Assembly: GCA_018063105.1 (NCBI GenBank)
Contig: JAGOQX010000003.1
Location: forward strand, 1-59,730
DNA: 59,730 nucleotides
Direction: 5' to 3'
Source: Patescibacteria group bacterium
GTDB taxonomy: Bacteria > Patescibacteriota > Patescibacteriia > 2-12-FULL-60-25
The notes under the pieces were generated by a model that worked only from the letters and a program-made list of their open reading frames with translations, ran no database searches and was not told the DNA's origin. Position 1 is the first letter of the stretch, and every line of letters starts with the position of its first letter. This document shows, piece by piece, positions 26,998 to 34,967 of this stretch. Position numbers and translations under genes: made by a program.

Positions 26998-27831
26998 ATG
27001 AATACTATTGTCCCGTTTGAACAACAGTCCATTCGTAAGATCTGGCACAATGATCAGTGGTATTTTTCCGTGATTGATGTCGTTGGCGTGCTTATTGAGC
27101 AGCCGGATTTTAAAAGAGCAAAAAGTTATTGGACGACGCTAAAAAATCGACTTAATAAGGAAGGAAGTCAGTTGGTCACAAAATGTGACCAACTGAAAAT
27201 GAAGTCCGCTGATGGCAAGTTTTATAATACGGATGTTGCAAATATTGAGTCTTTGTTGCGGTTGATTCAATCGATTCCATCACCAAAAGCAGAGCCTCTG
27301 AAGCTATGGTTAGCGCGTGTTGGTACTGAGCGAATCGCTGAAATTCAAGATCCATCACAGGGAATTGATCGCGCACGAGACCTTTGGAAAAAGCATGGAC
27401 GAAGTGAAAAATGGATCCAACAGCGCATGATGGGGCAGGAGGTGCGAAATAAGCTCACGGACTATTGGAAAGATCATGATGTTAAAGAAGGCGACGAATA
27501 TGCGACTCTTACCAATATCATCCACCAAGAGTGGGCTGATATAAACGTGAAAGAGCATAAAGAGTTGAAAAGCCTTGGACGGACGGATAATCTCCGTGAT
27601 CACATGAATGAGGCGGAGTTAATTTTAACTGCTCTTGCTGAAATGTCCACGCGACAAATTGCGGAGAGTGTCAAAGCAGACGGACTGAATCAAAACAAAA
27701 TTCCTGCAAAGAAAGGTGGGCAGATTGCGAAGAATGCACGGAAGGAGCTAGAGATACAGACGGGGAAGGGCGTGATTAGCGGGGAGAATTTTTTGACATC
27801 GGCAAAACGATCCAATAGTCTTCGACATTGA
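26998..27831 (+). CDS. BRO-N domain (antirepressor-like) DNA-binding protein
   Basis: 277 aa. The N-terminal third fits a BRO-N/DinD-like domain: IRKIWHNDQWYFSVIDVVGVL, KSYWTTLKNRL and YNTDVANIESLLRLIQSIPS, ending in KLWLARVGTERI. Residues after 110 are charged and helical (DRARDLWKKHGRSEKWIQQR). This layout is found in phage antirepressors and in chromosomal damage-inducible proteins. The ATG at 26998 follows a repeat-bearing promoter. It lies alone between the exporter operon and the heat-shock operon, and no other phage gene is near, so it may be a domesticated gene. Confidence 0.72.
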   Translation: MNTIVPFEQQSIRKIWHNDQWYFSVIDVVGVLIEQPDFKRAKSYWTTLKNRLNKEGSQLVTKCDQLKMKSADGKFYNTDVANIESLLRLIQSIPSPKAEPLKLWLARVGTERIAEIQDPSQGIDRARDLWKKHGRSEKWIQQRMMGQEVRNKLTDYWKDHDVKEGDEYATLTNIIHQEWADINVKEHKELKSLGRTDNLRDHMNEAELILTALAEMSTRQIAESVKADGLNQNKIPAKKGGQIAKNARKELEIQTGKGVISGENFLTSAKRSNSLRH

Positions 27832-27873
27832 TACATTTGAGAATGTCCGTATTTTAGTGAAAGAAATCTGCTC

Positions 27874-27902
27874 TTGACGCCTCTGAGCTAGCACTCTAAA
27901 GT
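27874..27902 (+). promoter_or_regulatory. Promoter of the heat-shock operon
   Basis: TTGACG (27874-27879), 17-bp spacer, TAAAGT (27897-27902). The -10 box lies inside the CIRCE element, so bound repressor would exclude RNA polymerase. The predicted start is about 8 nt before the hrcA ATG. Confidence 0.65.
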
Positions 27903-27914
27903 ATTGACTGCTAA
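27888..27914 (+). promoter_or_regulatory. CIRCE operator
   Basis: CTAGCACTC, nine bases, GACTGCTAA. The consensus is TTAGCACTC-N9-GAGTGCTAA, so each arm has 8 of 9 matches and the spacing is exact. It lies 2 nt before the hrcA start codon and overlaps the -10 box. HrcA is expected to bind it and repress the operon. Confidence 0.9.
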
Positions 27915-27916
27915 GT

Positions 27917-28603
27917 ATGGATGAGCGTTTAAAACGGCTTTTTGCCCTCGTAGTCGAAGAAGTGATAGAAACGGCCGAGCCAGTTGGTTCGCAGTCTTTG
28001 GTTGAAAAACATCGGTTAGATGTGAGTTCGGCGACGGTTCGAAATTGGTTTGCTCAGTTGGAAGAACAGGGTTTGATGATGCAGCCACATACATCGTCCG
28101 GCCGCATTCCAACGGAGCAAGGATATCGATTGTATGTTGATGAGCTTCTGGATCATCGTCCACTGGGAAAGCGTGATCGGCAGGAACTTGAACAGCTTGC
28201 AACGGATGAAGTGGATCGGATACGTCGGATAAAATTGATTGCAAAACGAATCGCGGAAATTTCAGGAAATGCGATCGTGGTCGGGATCGGAGAAGCGGAT
28301 ACATATTACACCGGTCTCTCACAACTCTTTGCTCAACCGGAATTCCGAGATTGGAATCGCATGGTGAGCCTTGGTCAAATTCTCGATCGGTTGGATGAAG
28401 TGCTTCACGCCGTGCGCCGAACGCGATTTGATCAGCCGGTTGCATTGATCGGTCAGCAGTGTCCATTCGGAAGCGCATGTAGCAGTATGATGTTTACCCT
28501 TGAAGACGGCACACTCTTCGGAGTTCTCGGTCCGATGCGAATGGACTACCGTCGTGGATTTGCTCTTCTTTCAACGATTCAAGAATTAATGTCACAACAC
28601 TAA
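27917..28603 (+). CDS. hrcA: Heat-inducible transcription repressor HrcA (short form)
   Basis: 228 aa; most HrcA proteins have about 340. The N-terminal winged helix is well conserved: EPVGSQSLVEKH, VSSATVRNWFAQLEEQGL and the wing TSSGRIPTEQGYRLYVDEL. The C-terminal part retains VVGIGEA and LFGVLGPMRMDYRRGFALL, but the dimerisation domain is much shortened. It binds CIRCE, which overlaps its own promoter, so the operon is autoregulated. The gene is followed by grpE after 4 nt. Confidence 0.9.
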   Translation: MDERLKRLFALVVEEVIETAEPVGSQSLVEKHRLDVSSATVRNWFAQLEEQGLMMQPHTSSGRIPTEQGYRLYVDELLDHRPLGKRDRQELEQLATDEVDRIRRIKLIAKRIAEISGNAIVVGIGEADTYYTGLSQLFAQPEFRDWNRMVSLGQILDRLDEVLHAVRRTRFDQPVALIGQQCPFGSACSSMMFTLEDGTLFGVLGPMRMDYRRGFALLSTIQELMSQH

Positions 28604-28607
28604 AACT

Positions 28608-29108
28608 ATGGATGAAACATTAGAACCGGTCCAAGAAACATCTGCCTGTGCGCACTGCGAGGAATATTTGGCAGGATGGAAACGAGCTCAAGCAGATTAT
28701 GCAAATTTAAAACGAGACACGGAACGGGAGCGCGGGGACTATGCAAAGTTTGCCAATCAACGACTCCTCGATGAAATGCTTCCGGTTATTGATCAGTTCG
28801 AACAAGCATTAACATTTCTTCCAGACCTTTCCAATGTGCCAGATGTTGAGCGGAAAAAAGTGGAGAACTGGATTATGGGAATGAAGGCCGTGAAGTCTCT
28901 GTGGTCAAATACATTTACGGAAATTGGTCTTGAACAGGTTTCGATTGAAGGTCATTTTGATCTCGCGATCCATGAAGTGGTTGGGCAAGAGGAGCGAGCA
29001 GACCTCGCGGACGGTCAGATTATTCGAGCCGTGATGCCTGGATGGAAATTGAACGGAAAACTTCTTCGTCCGGCGAAAGTCATCGTTGCAACAACAATAG
29101 CTGCATAA
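28608..29108 (+). CDS. grpE: GrpE nucleotide exchange factor
   Basis: 166 aa. It releases ADP from DnaK. The family pattern is seen in ADYANLKRDTERERGDYAKF (long coiled-coil helix), LLDEMLPVIDQFEQAL and the C-terminal beta domain HFDLAIHEVVG, GQIIRAVMPGWKLNGKLLRP and AKVIVA. The first 20 residues are divergent and include a CAHC pair. It is the second gene of the operon, with no Shine-Dalgarno sequence before the ATG. Confidence 0.95.
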   Translation: MDETLEPVQETSACAHCEEYLAGWKRAQADYANLKRDTERERGDYAKFANQRLLDEMLPVIDQFEQALTFLPDLSNVPDVERKKVENWIMGMKAVKSLWSNTFTEIGLEQVSIEGHFDLAIHEVVGQEERADLADGQIIRAVMPGWKLNGKLLRPAKVIVATTIAA

Positions 29109-29112
29109 CACT

Positions 29113-29493
29113 ATGGATACATTCTTTGAAACATCATTACAGCCTTCAGCTCGTGGTGGCGGATTGATTCCAGCCATTGATGTGTACGATCGAAAAGATC
29201 TCGTGGTGATTGAAACCGCACTTCCGGGAGTTGATGCAAAAAATGTTCAGATCTCGGTTGAACACGGCGTGCTCACAATCAGCGGTTCAACAGAGCGAAA
29301 AACAGAAGTTGATGAGAAGGATTATTATCGCAAAGAAATTCGGTCCGGTTCATTCACGCGACAGATCGCATTGCCGGCCGGAGTAAAAGAGGAAGAAGCA
29401 AAGGCAAGTTTTAAGGATGGTATTTTGAAGATTGAAATGCCAAAACTCGAAACACCAAAAGGAAAAACAATAACCATTAACGTTCAACAATAA
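29113..29493 (+). CDS. Hsp20/alpha-crystallin small heat-shock protein
   Basis: 126 aa. Holdase chaperone that keeps unfolded proteins soluble for DnaK. The alpha-crystallin domain covers about residues 20-115: [55 protein letters not shown] and the final GILKIEMPK. The N-terminal arm is short. It is encoded between grpE and dnaK, which is unusual in well-studied bacteria but keeps the disaggregation partners together. Confidence 0.95.
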   Translation: MDTFFETSLQPSARGGGLIPAIDVYDRKDLVVIETALPGVDAKNVQISVEHGVLTISGSTERKTEVDEKDYYRKEIRSGSFTRQIALPAGVKEEEAKASFKDGILKIEMPKLETPKGKTITINVQQ

Positions 29494-29501
29494 AAAAATA
29501 T

Positions 29502-31424
29502 ATGGGAAAAATTCTTGGTATCGATTTAGGAACAACAAACTCTTGCGTATCCGTTATCGAAGGTGGACAGCCAAAGGTGATTGAAAATGCGGAAGGTGCA
29601 AAGACAACACCATCTGTTGTTGCGATGTCAAAGGCTGGTGAAAAGCTGGTCGGACAAATTGCAAAGCGTCAGGGTGTGGTGAATCCAGAAAACACATTGT
29701 TCAGCGTGAAGCGGTTGATCGGTCGTCGCTGGGCAGACGCAGAGGTTCAACGTGATGCAAAGTGGTTGCCATATAAGCTTGCACAAAAGGGCGATGGTCT
29801 TCGCGTTGTCATGGGTGGAAAAGAATATGCGCCAGAAGAAATTTCTGCCATGGTGTTGCAAAAGTTGAAGGCAGATGCAGAAGCTCGTCTTGGTGAAACG
29901 ATTACAGAGGCCGTGATCACCGTCCCAGCCTATTTTGATGACTCACAACGCCAAGCAACAAAAGTTGCGGGTGAAATTGCTGGCTTAAAGGTCTCGCGTA
30001 TTATCAACGAGCCAACGGCTGCGGCACTCGCGTATGGGTTCGATCGTAAGAAAGATGAAAAGATTGTTGTATACGATTTGGGTGGCGGAACATTCGATGT
30101 TTCTGTGTTGGAAATTGCATTTGATGCGGCTACAAATCAGAACACCGTTGAAGTGAAGGCGACGAATGGCGACACGCATCTTGGTGGTGATGACTTTGAT
30201 CAGGTTGTGATCAAATGGATCGTGGATGAATTCCGGAAGTCCGAAGGGATTGATTTGTCCAAAGATAATCTCGCATTGCAACGTATTAAGGAGGCTGCGG
30301 AAAAAGCAAAGATTGAACTGTCCTCTGCAATGGAAACAGAAATCAATCAGCCGTTTATCACGAGTGATGCATCCGGTCCTCGTCACCTATTGTTGAAATT
30401 ATCACGTGCCAAGTTCGAAGAATTGACCGGTGAGTTGGTGAAGAAAACATTGGAACCATGTAAGAAAGCGTTGGCCGATGCAAAGTTGTCCGCATCAGAT
30501 ATCAACGAGATCATCTTGGTTGGTGGAATGACACGCATGCCAATTGTTCAGCAGACCGTTGAAGCGTTCTTCGGCAAGAAACCAAACATTTCCGTGAACC
30601 CAGATGAGGTTGTCGCGATCGGTGCTGCGGTGCAAGCCGGAAACTTACAGGGTGATTTGAAGGGCGAGTTGTTGCTCTTGGACGTTTCCCCATTGTCCCT
30701 CGGTCTTGAAACCATGGGCGGCGTGATGACAAAAATCATTGAGCGCAACACCACGATCCCAACGGCAAAGTCACAGATCTTCTCGACAGCTGCTGATGGT
30801 CAAACCTCCGTGGAGATTCATGTCTTGCAGGGCGAACGCGATATCGCGGAACACAATCGTTCCCTCGGTCGCTTCACATTGTCCGGTCTTCCATCAGCGC
30901 CACGCGGCGTTCCACAAGTTGAGGTCACGTTTGACATTGATGCGAACGGCATCTTGTCTGTGAAGGCCGTTGATAAGGCAACGAACAAAGAGCAAAAGAT
31001 TACGATTACCGCAAGCACGAATTTGTCGAAGGATGAAATCGAACGCATGAAGAAGGATGCGGAGATGAATGCGGCGGATGACAAGAAACATCGTGAATTG
31101 GTTGAGGCTCGCAACATGGCAGAGACTATGATCTACACAACAGAAAAGATGTTGAAGGAAGCAAAGGATGTTGCAGAGATGGATCGCAAAGACGTTGAAG
31201 AAAAATTGGAAGCATTGAAAAAGTTGAAAGAATCCGAAGACGTTGAAGCGATTAAGGCGGCGGGTGATGCGCTTGCCACATCAGCACAAAAAGTTGGTGA
31301 AGCCATGTACAAGAAGCAGCAGAACGACGCAGCAACCGTGAGTGAGAATGCGACACCAGATGAGCCGGCAAAGGATGAACCAAAGAAAGAAGAACCAAAA
31401 GAAGGTGACTTCACCCAGAGCTAA
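29502..31424 (+). CDS. dnaK: Chaperone DnaK (Hsp70)
   Basis: 640 aa, full length. The ATPase domain begins [19 protein letters not shown], with [31 protein letters not shown] and [10 protein letters not shown]. The linker and substrate domain are seen in [17 protein letters not shown] and the lid is a Lys/Glu-rich helical region after about residue 500. The C terminus is an acidic tail. It folds proteins with DnaJ and GrpE, both in this operon. The ATG follows an A-rich stretch with no Shine-Dalgarno sequence. Confidence 0.98.
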   Translation: MGKILGIDLGTTNSCVSVIEGGQPKVIENAEGAKTTPSVVAMSKAGEKLVGQIAKRQGVVNPENTLFSVKRLIGRRWADAEVQRDAKWLPYKLAQKGDGLRVVMGGKEYAPEEISAMVLQKLKADAEARLGETITEAVITVPAYFDDSQRQATKVAGEIAGLKVSRIINEPTAAALAYGFDRKKDEKIVVYDLGGGTFDVSVLEIAFDAATNQNTVEVKATNGDTHLGGDDFDQVVIKWIVDEFRKSEGIDLSKDNLALQRIKEAAEKAKIELSSAMETEINQPFITSDASGPRHLLLKLSRAKFEELTGELVKKTLEPCKKALADAKLSASDINEIILVGGMTRMPIVQQTVEAFFGKKPNISVNPDEVVAIGAAVQAGNLQGDLKGELLLLDVSPLSLGLETMGGVMTKIIERNTTIPTAKSQIFSTAADGQTSVEIHVLQGERDIAEHNRSLGRFTLSGLPSAPRGVPQVEVTFDIDANGILSVKAVDKATNKEQKITITASTNLSKDEIERMKKDAEMNAADDKKHRELVEARNMAETMIYTTEKMLKEAKDVAEMDRKDVEEKLEALKKLKESEDVEAIKAAGDALATSAQKVGEAMYKKQQNDAATVSENATPDEPAKDEPKKEEPKEGDFTQS

Positions 31425-31429
31425 TCGGT

Positions 31430-31690
31430 ATGCCAGAAATGAACATTAAAGCGCCGGATGAAATCCTCCAGGGTCGCTATGCCAACATGATGCAGGTGAG
31501 CCATGCGAAGGAAGAGTTCGTGCTAGACTTTATGTTCGCGCATCCGCCACAAGGTGAGCTCGTGTCGCGCTTAATTGTGTCACCAGCACACATGAAACGG
31601 ATCCTTCACGCATTGACCGATAACTTGCAACGATACGAACAGCAATTTGGAAATGTGGAAGAAGCGGGGGAGCCAAAGTTGTTGAATTAA
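31430..31690 (+). CDS. DUF3467-family protein
   Basis: 86 aa. The pattern IKAPDEILQGRYANMMQVSH, AKEEFVLDF, HPPQGELVSRLIVSPAHMKR and ALTDNLQRYEQQFG matches DUF3467, a small conserved bacterial family of unknown function. It lies 5 nt after dnaK and 14 nt before dnaJ, so it is part of the chaperone operon and may interact with those proteins. The family name is from recollection of its motifs. Confidence 0.75.
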   Translation: MPEMNIKAPDEILQGRYANMMQVSHAKEEFVLDFMFAHPPQGELVSRLIVSPAHMKRILHALTDNLQRYEQQFGNVEEAGEPKLLN

Positions 31691-31704
31691 CATCACATTA
31701 CGCA

Positions 31705-32778
31705 ATGTCTAAAGACTACTACGCCGTCCTCGGCGTCAAAAAAGAAGCGACGCAAGACGAGGTGAAAAAAGCCTTTCGACGTTTAGCGCACGAGCATCAT
31801 CCGGATAAGGGTGGTGATCAGCAGAAATTTAAAGATATTAATGAGGCGTACCAGGTTGTTGGTGATGAGGCGAAGCGAAAGAAATACGATCAATTCGGAT
31901 CCGCTGCATTTGAGCAACAAGGTGCGCCGGGCGGTCCAGGTGGCTTCGGTGGATTTGATGGTGGGTTCTCGATGAACATGGAGGATCTCGGTGACATGTT
32001 TGGCGATATGTTTGGATTTGGAGGCCAACGAAATGCGCGCGGAGGTCAGCGTCGTGGCAATGATATTCAAACAGAAGTGACGATTGATTTCTTGGAGAGC
32101 GTGAAGGGTGTGACAAAACGCGTGTCATTGTATGTGAACGATAAATGCGGTTCATGTGACGGGTCAGGCGCAAAGCAGGGAACGTCGCGGGAAACGTGTA
32201 AGACCTGTAATGGTCAGGGTGCGGTGCGTCAATCTGCACGCACGATGTTTGGAACGATTCAAACAAATGCAACCTGTCCGGAATGCGCGGGTATTGGTTC
32301 GCGTCCGAAAGAAGCGTGTGCAACGTGTAAGGGGTTGGGGATTGAACGAAAAACAAAAGAATTGGATATTCCGATCCCTGGCGGCATTGATGACGGCGAA
32401 GCTGTTCGCGTATCTGGCGGAGGAGAATATCCTGGCGCAAACGGTGTCGCCGGCGATCTGTACGTCCGTGCACGTGTGAAATCACATTCGGTCTTTACGC
32501 GTGATGGGTTGAATGTGTTGTCGACTGTGCACATTCCATTTTCGATGTTTGCCTTAGGTGGAGAAATTGAAATTGATACGGTTGATGGAAAAGGAACGTT
32601 GAAAATTCCGGAAGCAACAGATCCGGGGACCGTATTTCAGATTCGCCATAAAGGATTTCCATCCACGCGTTCCGGAAATCGTGGAGATCAGCTTGTGACG
32701 ATCGCGGCAGAAGCTCCACGCAAATTGAATAAAGACCAGCGAAAATTGTTGGAGCAGATGCGAGACGCTGGGTTATAG
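31705..32778 (+). CDS. dnaJ: Chaperone DnaJ (Hsp40)
   Basis: 357 aa. The J domain (residues 1-70) has the HPD loop in HEHHPDKGG. A Gly/Phe region follows (about 72-115, GGPGGFGGFDGG). The zinc-binding domain has four CxxCxGxG-type repeats: CGSCDGSG, CKTCNGQG, CPECAGIG and CATCKGLG. Two C-terminal beta domains bind substrate. It stimulates DnaK ATPase. The stop is 2 nt before the next gene, which encodes a sigma factor. Confidence 0.97.
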   Translation: MSKDYYAVLGVKKEATQDEVKKAFRRLAHEHHPDKGGDQQKFKDINEAYQVVGDEAKRKKYDQFGSAAFEQQGAPGGPGGFGGFDGGFSMNMEDLGDMFGDMFGFGGQRNARGGQRRGNDIQTEVTIDFLESVKGVTKRVSLYVNDKCGSCDGSGAKQGTSRETCKTCNGQGAVRQSARTMFGTIQTNATCPECAGIGSRPKEACATCKGLGIERKTKELDIPIPGGIDDGEAVRVSGGGEYPGANGVAGDLYVRARVKSHSVFTRDGLNVLSTVHIPFSMFALGGEIEIDTVDGKGTLKIPEATDPGTVFQIRHKGFPSTRSGNRGDQLVTIAAEAPRKLNKDQRKLLEQMRDAGL

Positions 32779-32780
32779 TA

Positions 32781-33275
32781 ATGGACACAAAACAGTTTTC
32801 TGCATTTTACGAAACGAACATCAAACGGGTGTATCGCTATTTGCTGTATCGCGTTCAAAGCAATCGTGAAGTTGCGGAGGATTTAACGCATGACGTTTTT
32901 TTGAAAGCGTTTGCTGCGTTTGAAAGTTACGATCCGGCCATTAGCCAGTCTTCTTGGATCTATGCCATTGCTCGAAATCATCTGATCAATTATGTTGAAA
33001 AGACGCGACAGAACGTGGACTTGGAGGCGATTGAAAACACAGATTGGGATCGTGTTGATTGGGCTGAGCGCTTGTCTCTGCGTCATGATGAACGGCGACT
33101 ATGGCATGCTATTGGGACGTTGCCCTCCGAGGACGCAGAAATTGTGCGTTTAAAATACCTGGAAGGTTGGTCCTACGACGATATCGCCGAACGTCTTGGG
33201 AAAACGGCCGGAGCCCTCAGAGTCCAGTCGCACCGCGCATTATCGGCCTTAAAACGGGTTTTGAAACAAAAGTAG
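32781..33275 (+). CDS. ECF-type sigma-70 family RNA polymerase sigma factor
   Basis: 164 aa with regions 2 and 4 only. Region 2 shows VYRYLLYRVQSNREVAEDLTH and DVFLKAFAAFESYD with WIYAIARNHLINYVEK; region 4 has LPSEDAEIVRLKYLEGWSYD and the helix-turn-helix DIAERLGKTAGALRVQSHRA. ECF factors redirect RNA polymerase to stress promoters. It begins 2 nt after dnaJ, suggesting co-expression with the chaperones, and is followed by a membrane protein that may be its anti-sigma factor. Confidence 0.9.
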   Translation: MDTKQFSAFYETNIKRVYRYLLYRVQSNREVAEDLTHDVFLKAFAAFESYDPAISQSSWIYAIARNHLINYVEKTRQNVDLEAIENTDWDRVDWAERLSLRHDERRLWHAIGTLPSEDAEIVRLKYLEGWSYDDIAERLGKTAGALRVQSHRALSALKRVLKQK

Positions 33276-33296
33276 ATTATTCTTGTATATAACAGT

Positions 33297-33887
33297 ATGA
33301 ACTGGCTTCTGAAACGATCTCTCCGGAAAATTGCAGCAACCGCTGACCCGCGGCCCGTGTTTGTGCGTGATTTGCACCGTGAGCTTGTAGGTTCGACCAT
33401 GGCTTGGTCAGATCTGCGTACCATTGGCTGGAAGGTCCCTGCAGTTGGCGTCACTATGTTTAGCATGGCTGTGAGTGCCACCGGCGTGTATGCGTATTCG
33501 TCAGATGCGGTGTTGCCAGATCATCCGTTATATTCCGTTCGACAGGAGATCGAGCGTGTTGAAGAAAAGGTTGCTGTATCTCCAACGGCAAAAGTTGCTG
33601 TACAGGTGAAGCATCTTCAGCGTCGACTACATGAGCATGAGTTGTTGACGTTGAAGATGCGCAAAACGGTTCAAGAGCCTATGCCTGAATTTGAATCTTC
33701 CGTTCAGCGCGTACTTGATGATTCGAAAGAATTGCCAGAACCGGCTCGGGCAAATATGAATGCTGCCATTACGAAAATTCAACACTCACGTAAAGTATTT
33801 AGTGAAAAAGAAAAAGAGAGATTCGAAAAAATTGATAAGCCTGAGAAGAACCGTGAACGAAAAGAAAACAAAGAAGAGAACGATTAA
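33297..33887 (+). CDS. DUF5667-like membrane protein, possible anti-sigma partner
   Basis: 196 aa. One membrane helix is seen near residues 48-68 (VPAVGVTMFSMAVSATGVYAY), followed by DAVLPDHPLYSVRQEIERVE, which is the DUF5667 pattern, then a long charged helical region and a Lys/Glu-rich tail. The cytoplasmic N-terminal 45 residues could hold the sigma factor, as in other sigma/anti-sigma pairs. It lies 21 nt after the sigma gene. The anti-sigma role is inferred from position and topology. Confidence 0.65.
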   Translation: MNWLLKRSLRKIAATADPRPVFVRDLHRELVGSTMAWSDLRTIGWKVPAVGVTMFSMAVSATGVYAYSSDAVLPDHPLYSVRQEIERVEEKVAVSPTAKVAVQVKHLQRRLHEHELLTLKMRKTVQEPMPEFESSVQRVLDDSKELPEPARANMNAAITKIQHSRKVFSEKEKERFEKIDKPEKNRERKENKEEND

Positions 33888-34438
33888 CGCACGGTAATAG
33901 TTGTTGCGGTGATAACCGGTTCAAGACGAACATCGGTTGCGCTGCTCACGGTAACGGTCTGACCAACGGTCAGATCTTTTAGTTGAAGAAGGGTGACGTT
34001 GTACGGTGTTGGAGGTGCTTTTGCTGAATCTTCCGCAGCCATTTCTGCTGGTGTCTTGTCGGTGATTTTTTGAATCTTTGTATCTGACGTCATTGTAATT
34101 TCACGATCATCGCTAATCCCGTCTACTTTTGAATCTGTATCAAGCGTTAGCGCGGTAACGGTAAAACCGTTTGAATTGATCGCTTGAATCGTTCCTGAAA
34201 AACTTGTGACGTTATCAACTGGAATCGCACACAGCGCTGCATATTTTTTTCGTGCCGCTTTGTACCCTTCAATATATCCTTGATTGGAAAGCAACGTTGG
34301 ATTGCTAATTGATACACCTGCTCGCATGCGTTGTTCGAGTGTGAGCGCGTTCAGCCCCACAAGAATAAACGTGGTGATGACGAGAATGATGGCCAAAGCC
34401 GTCAGAATATATCGGCTTGTAGAAGAGCGTTGTTCCAT
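33884..34438 (-). CDS. Membrane-anchored protein with DUF5666-like beta domain
   Basis: 184 aa. A single N-terminal helix (about residues 10-32, YILTALAIILVITTFILVGL) is followed by a short helical linker and a beta-rich region: FSGTIQAINSNGFTVTALTL, REITMTSDTKIQKI and LKDLTVGQTVTVSSATDVRL, like small OB-type DUF5666 domains of CPR bacteria. The function is unknown. The 3' end overlaps the convergent DUF5667-like gene by 4 nt. The next gene upstream is in the island with different signals. Confidence 0.6.
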   Translation of the reverse strand: MEQRSSTSRYILTALAIILVITTFILVGLNALTLEQRMRAGVSISNPTLLSNQGYIEGYKAARKKYAALCAIPVDNVTSFSGTIQAINSNGFTVTALTLDTDSKVDGISDDREITMTSDTKIQKITDKTPAEMAAEDSAKAPPTPYNVTLLQLKDLTVGQTVTVSSATDVRLEPVITATTITVR

Positions 34439-34471
34439 AGAATTGATAGAAGTATATCACAGTATTCATCT

Positions 34472-34500
34472 TGACAGGAGCGTCAGAACAATGATACGTA
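34472..34500 (+). promoter_or_regulatory. Candidate promoter of the small HTH gene
   Basis: A perfect TTGACA -35 box lies at 34472-34477. The best -10 at the right distance is ATACGT (34495-34500, 17-bp spacing), overlapping GATAC. The -10 box is weak, so this is tentative. Confidence 0.4.
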
Positions 34501-34519
34501 GAACGTGATTGGAGGAGGT

Positions 34520-34771
34520 ATGGAAGCATCTGATCGGAAGTCGGTGATTCGTGATCTGTGTGAGCGACACAAGAAGGGGGATACGAAAGTCTTTCCCGAC
34601 ATCATCCGCCAGTGCATCGAGGGTGATTTTCTCGCGGATATGGTGCTGGCGTTTCAGTTCGAGGTTGCGGTCACGACGATCCATCGCTGGAGTACGGGGA
34701 CCTCGACTCCGAATCCAATGATCCAACCCAGAATGGTGGAGTGGATCGTGAAGCAGCTCGACGTGCTCTAG
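34520..34771 (+). CDS. Small helix-turn-helix protein
   Basis: 83 aa from the ATG at 34520, which has GGAGG at 34511-34515 before it; an in-frame GTG at 34505 is less likely. The helix-turn-helix candidate is FQFEVAVTTIHRWSTGTSTP, in which TTIHRW is the recognition helix, followed by a short helical end. The upstream half is charged and helical. The codons end mostly in G or C, unlike core genes. It ends at its own terminator. It may regulate genes of the island, but no operator has been identified. Confidence 0.68.
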   Translation: MEASDRKSVIRDLCERHKKGDTKVFPDIIRQCIEGDFLADMVLAFQFEVAVTTIHRWSTGTSTPNPMIQPRMVEWIVKQLDVL

Positions 34772-34793
34772 CGTCTAGACTCGTTTGTCTCGT

Positions 34794-34824
34794 GAACCGG
34801 TGCCATCGTGGCCCCGGTTCTTTT
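34794..34824 (+). terminator. Terminator of the small HTH gene
   Basis: GAACCGGTGCCA, loop TCG, TGGCCCCGGTTC: a 12-bp stem with one G-T wobble, then TTTT. Confidence 0.8.
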
Positions 34825-34846
34825 GATATATCCAGGGGTCTGAAAG

Positions 34847-34961
34847 TTGACAAAACCCCGTTTTTATGATTTTGTATTCTTGGTACACGATCGCCGCATG
34901 GCGTGCGTGAACTGGTCGGGGATGGTCCTCGGCTAGCGCTCTTTTCAATTTTAGTAAGGAG
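34847..34961 (+). promoter_or_regulatory. Promoter and leader of the WG-repeat lipoprotein gene
   Basis: A perfect TTGACA at 34847-34852 is followed by -10 candidates TGTATT (34873-34878, long spacing) or the closer TATGAT (34865-34870, short spacing), so the -10 choice is uncertain. A leader of about 85 nt ends with the Shine-Dalgarno sequence AAGGAG at 34956-34961, six bases before the ATG. No gene is visible in this interval. Confidence 0.45.
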
Positions 34962-34967
34962 ACTTCG

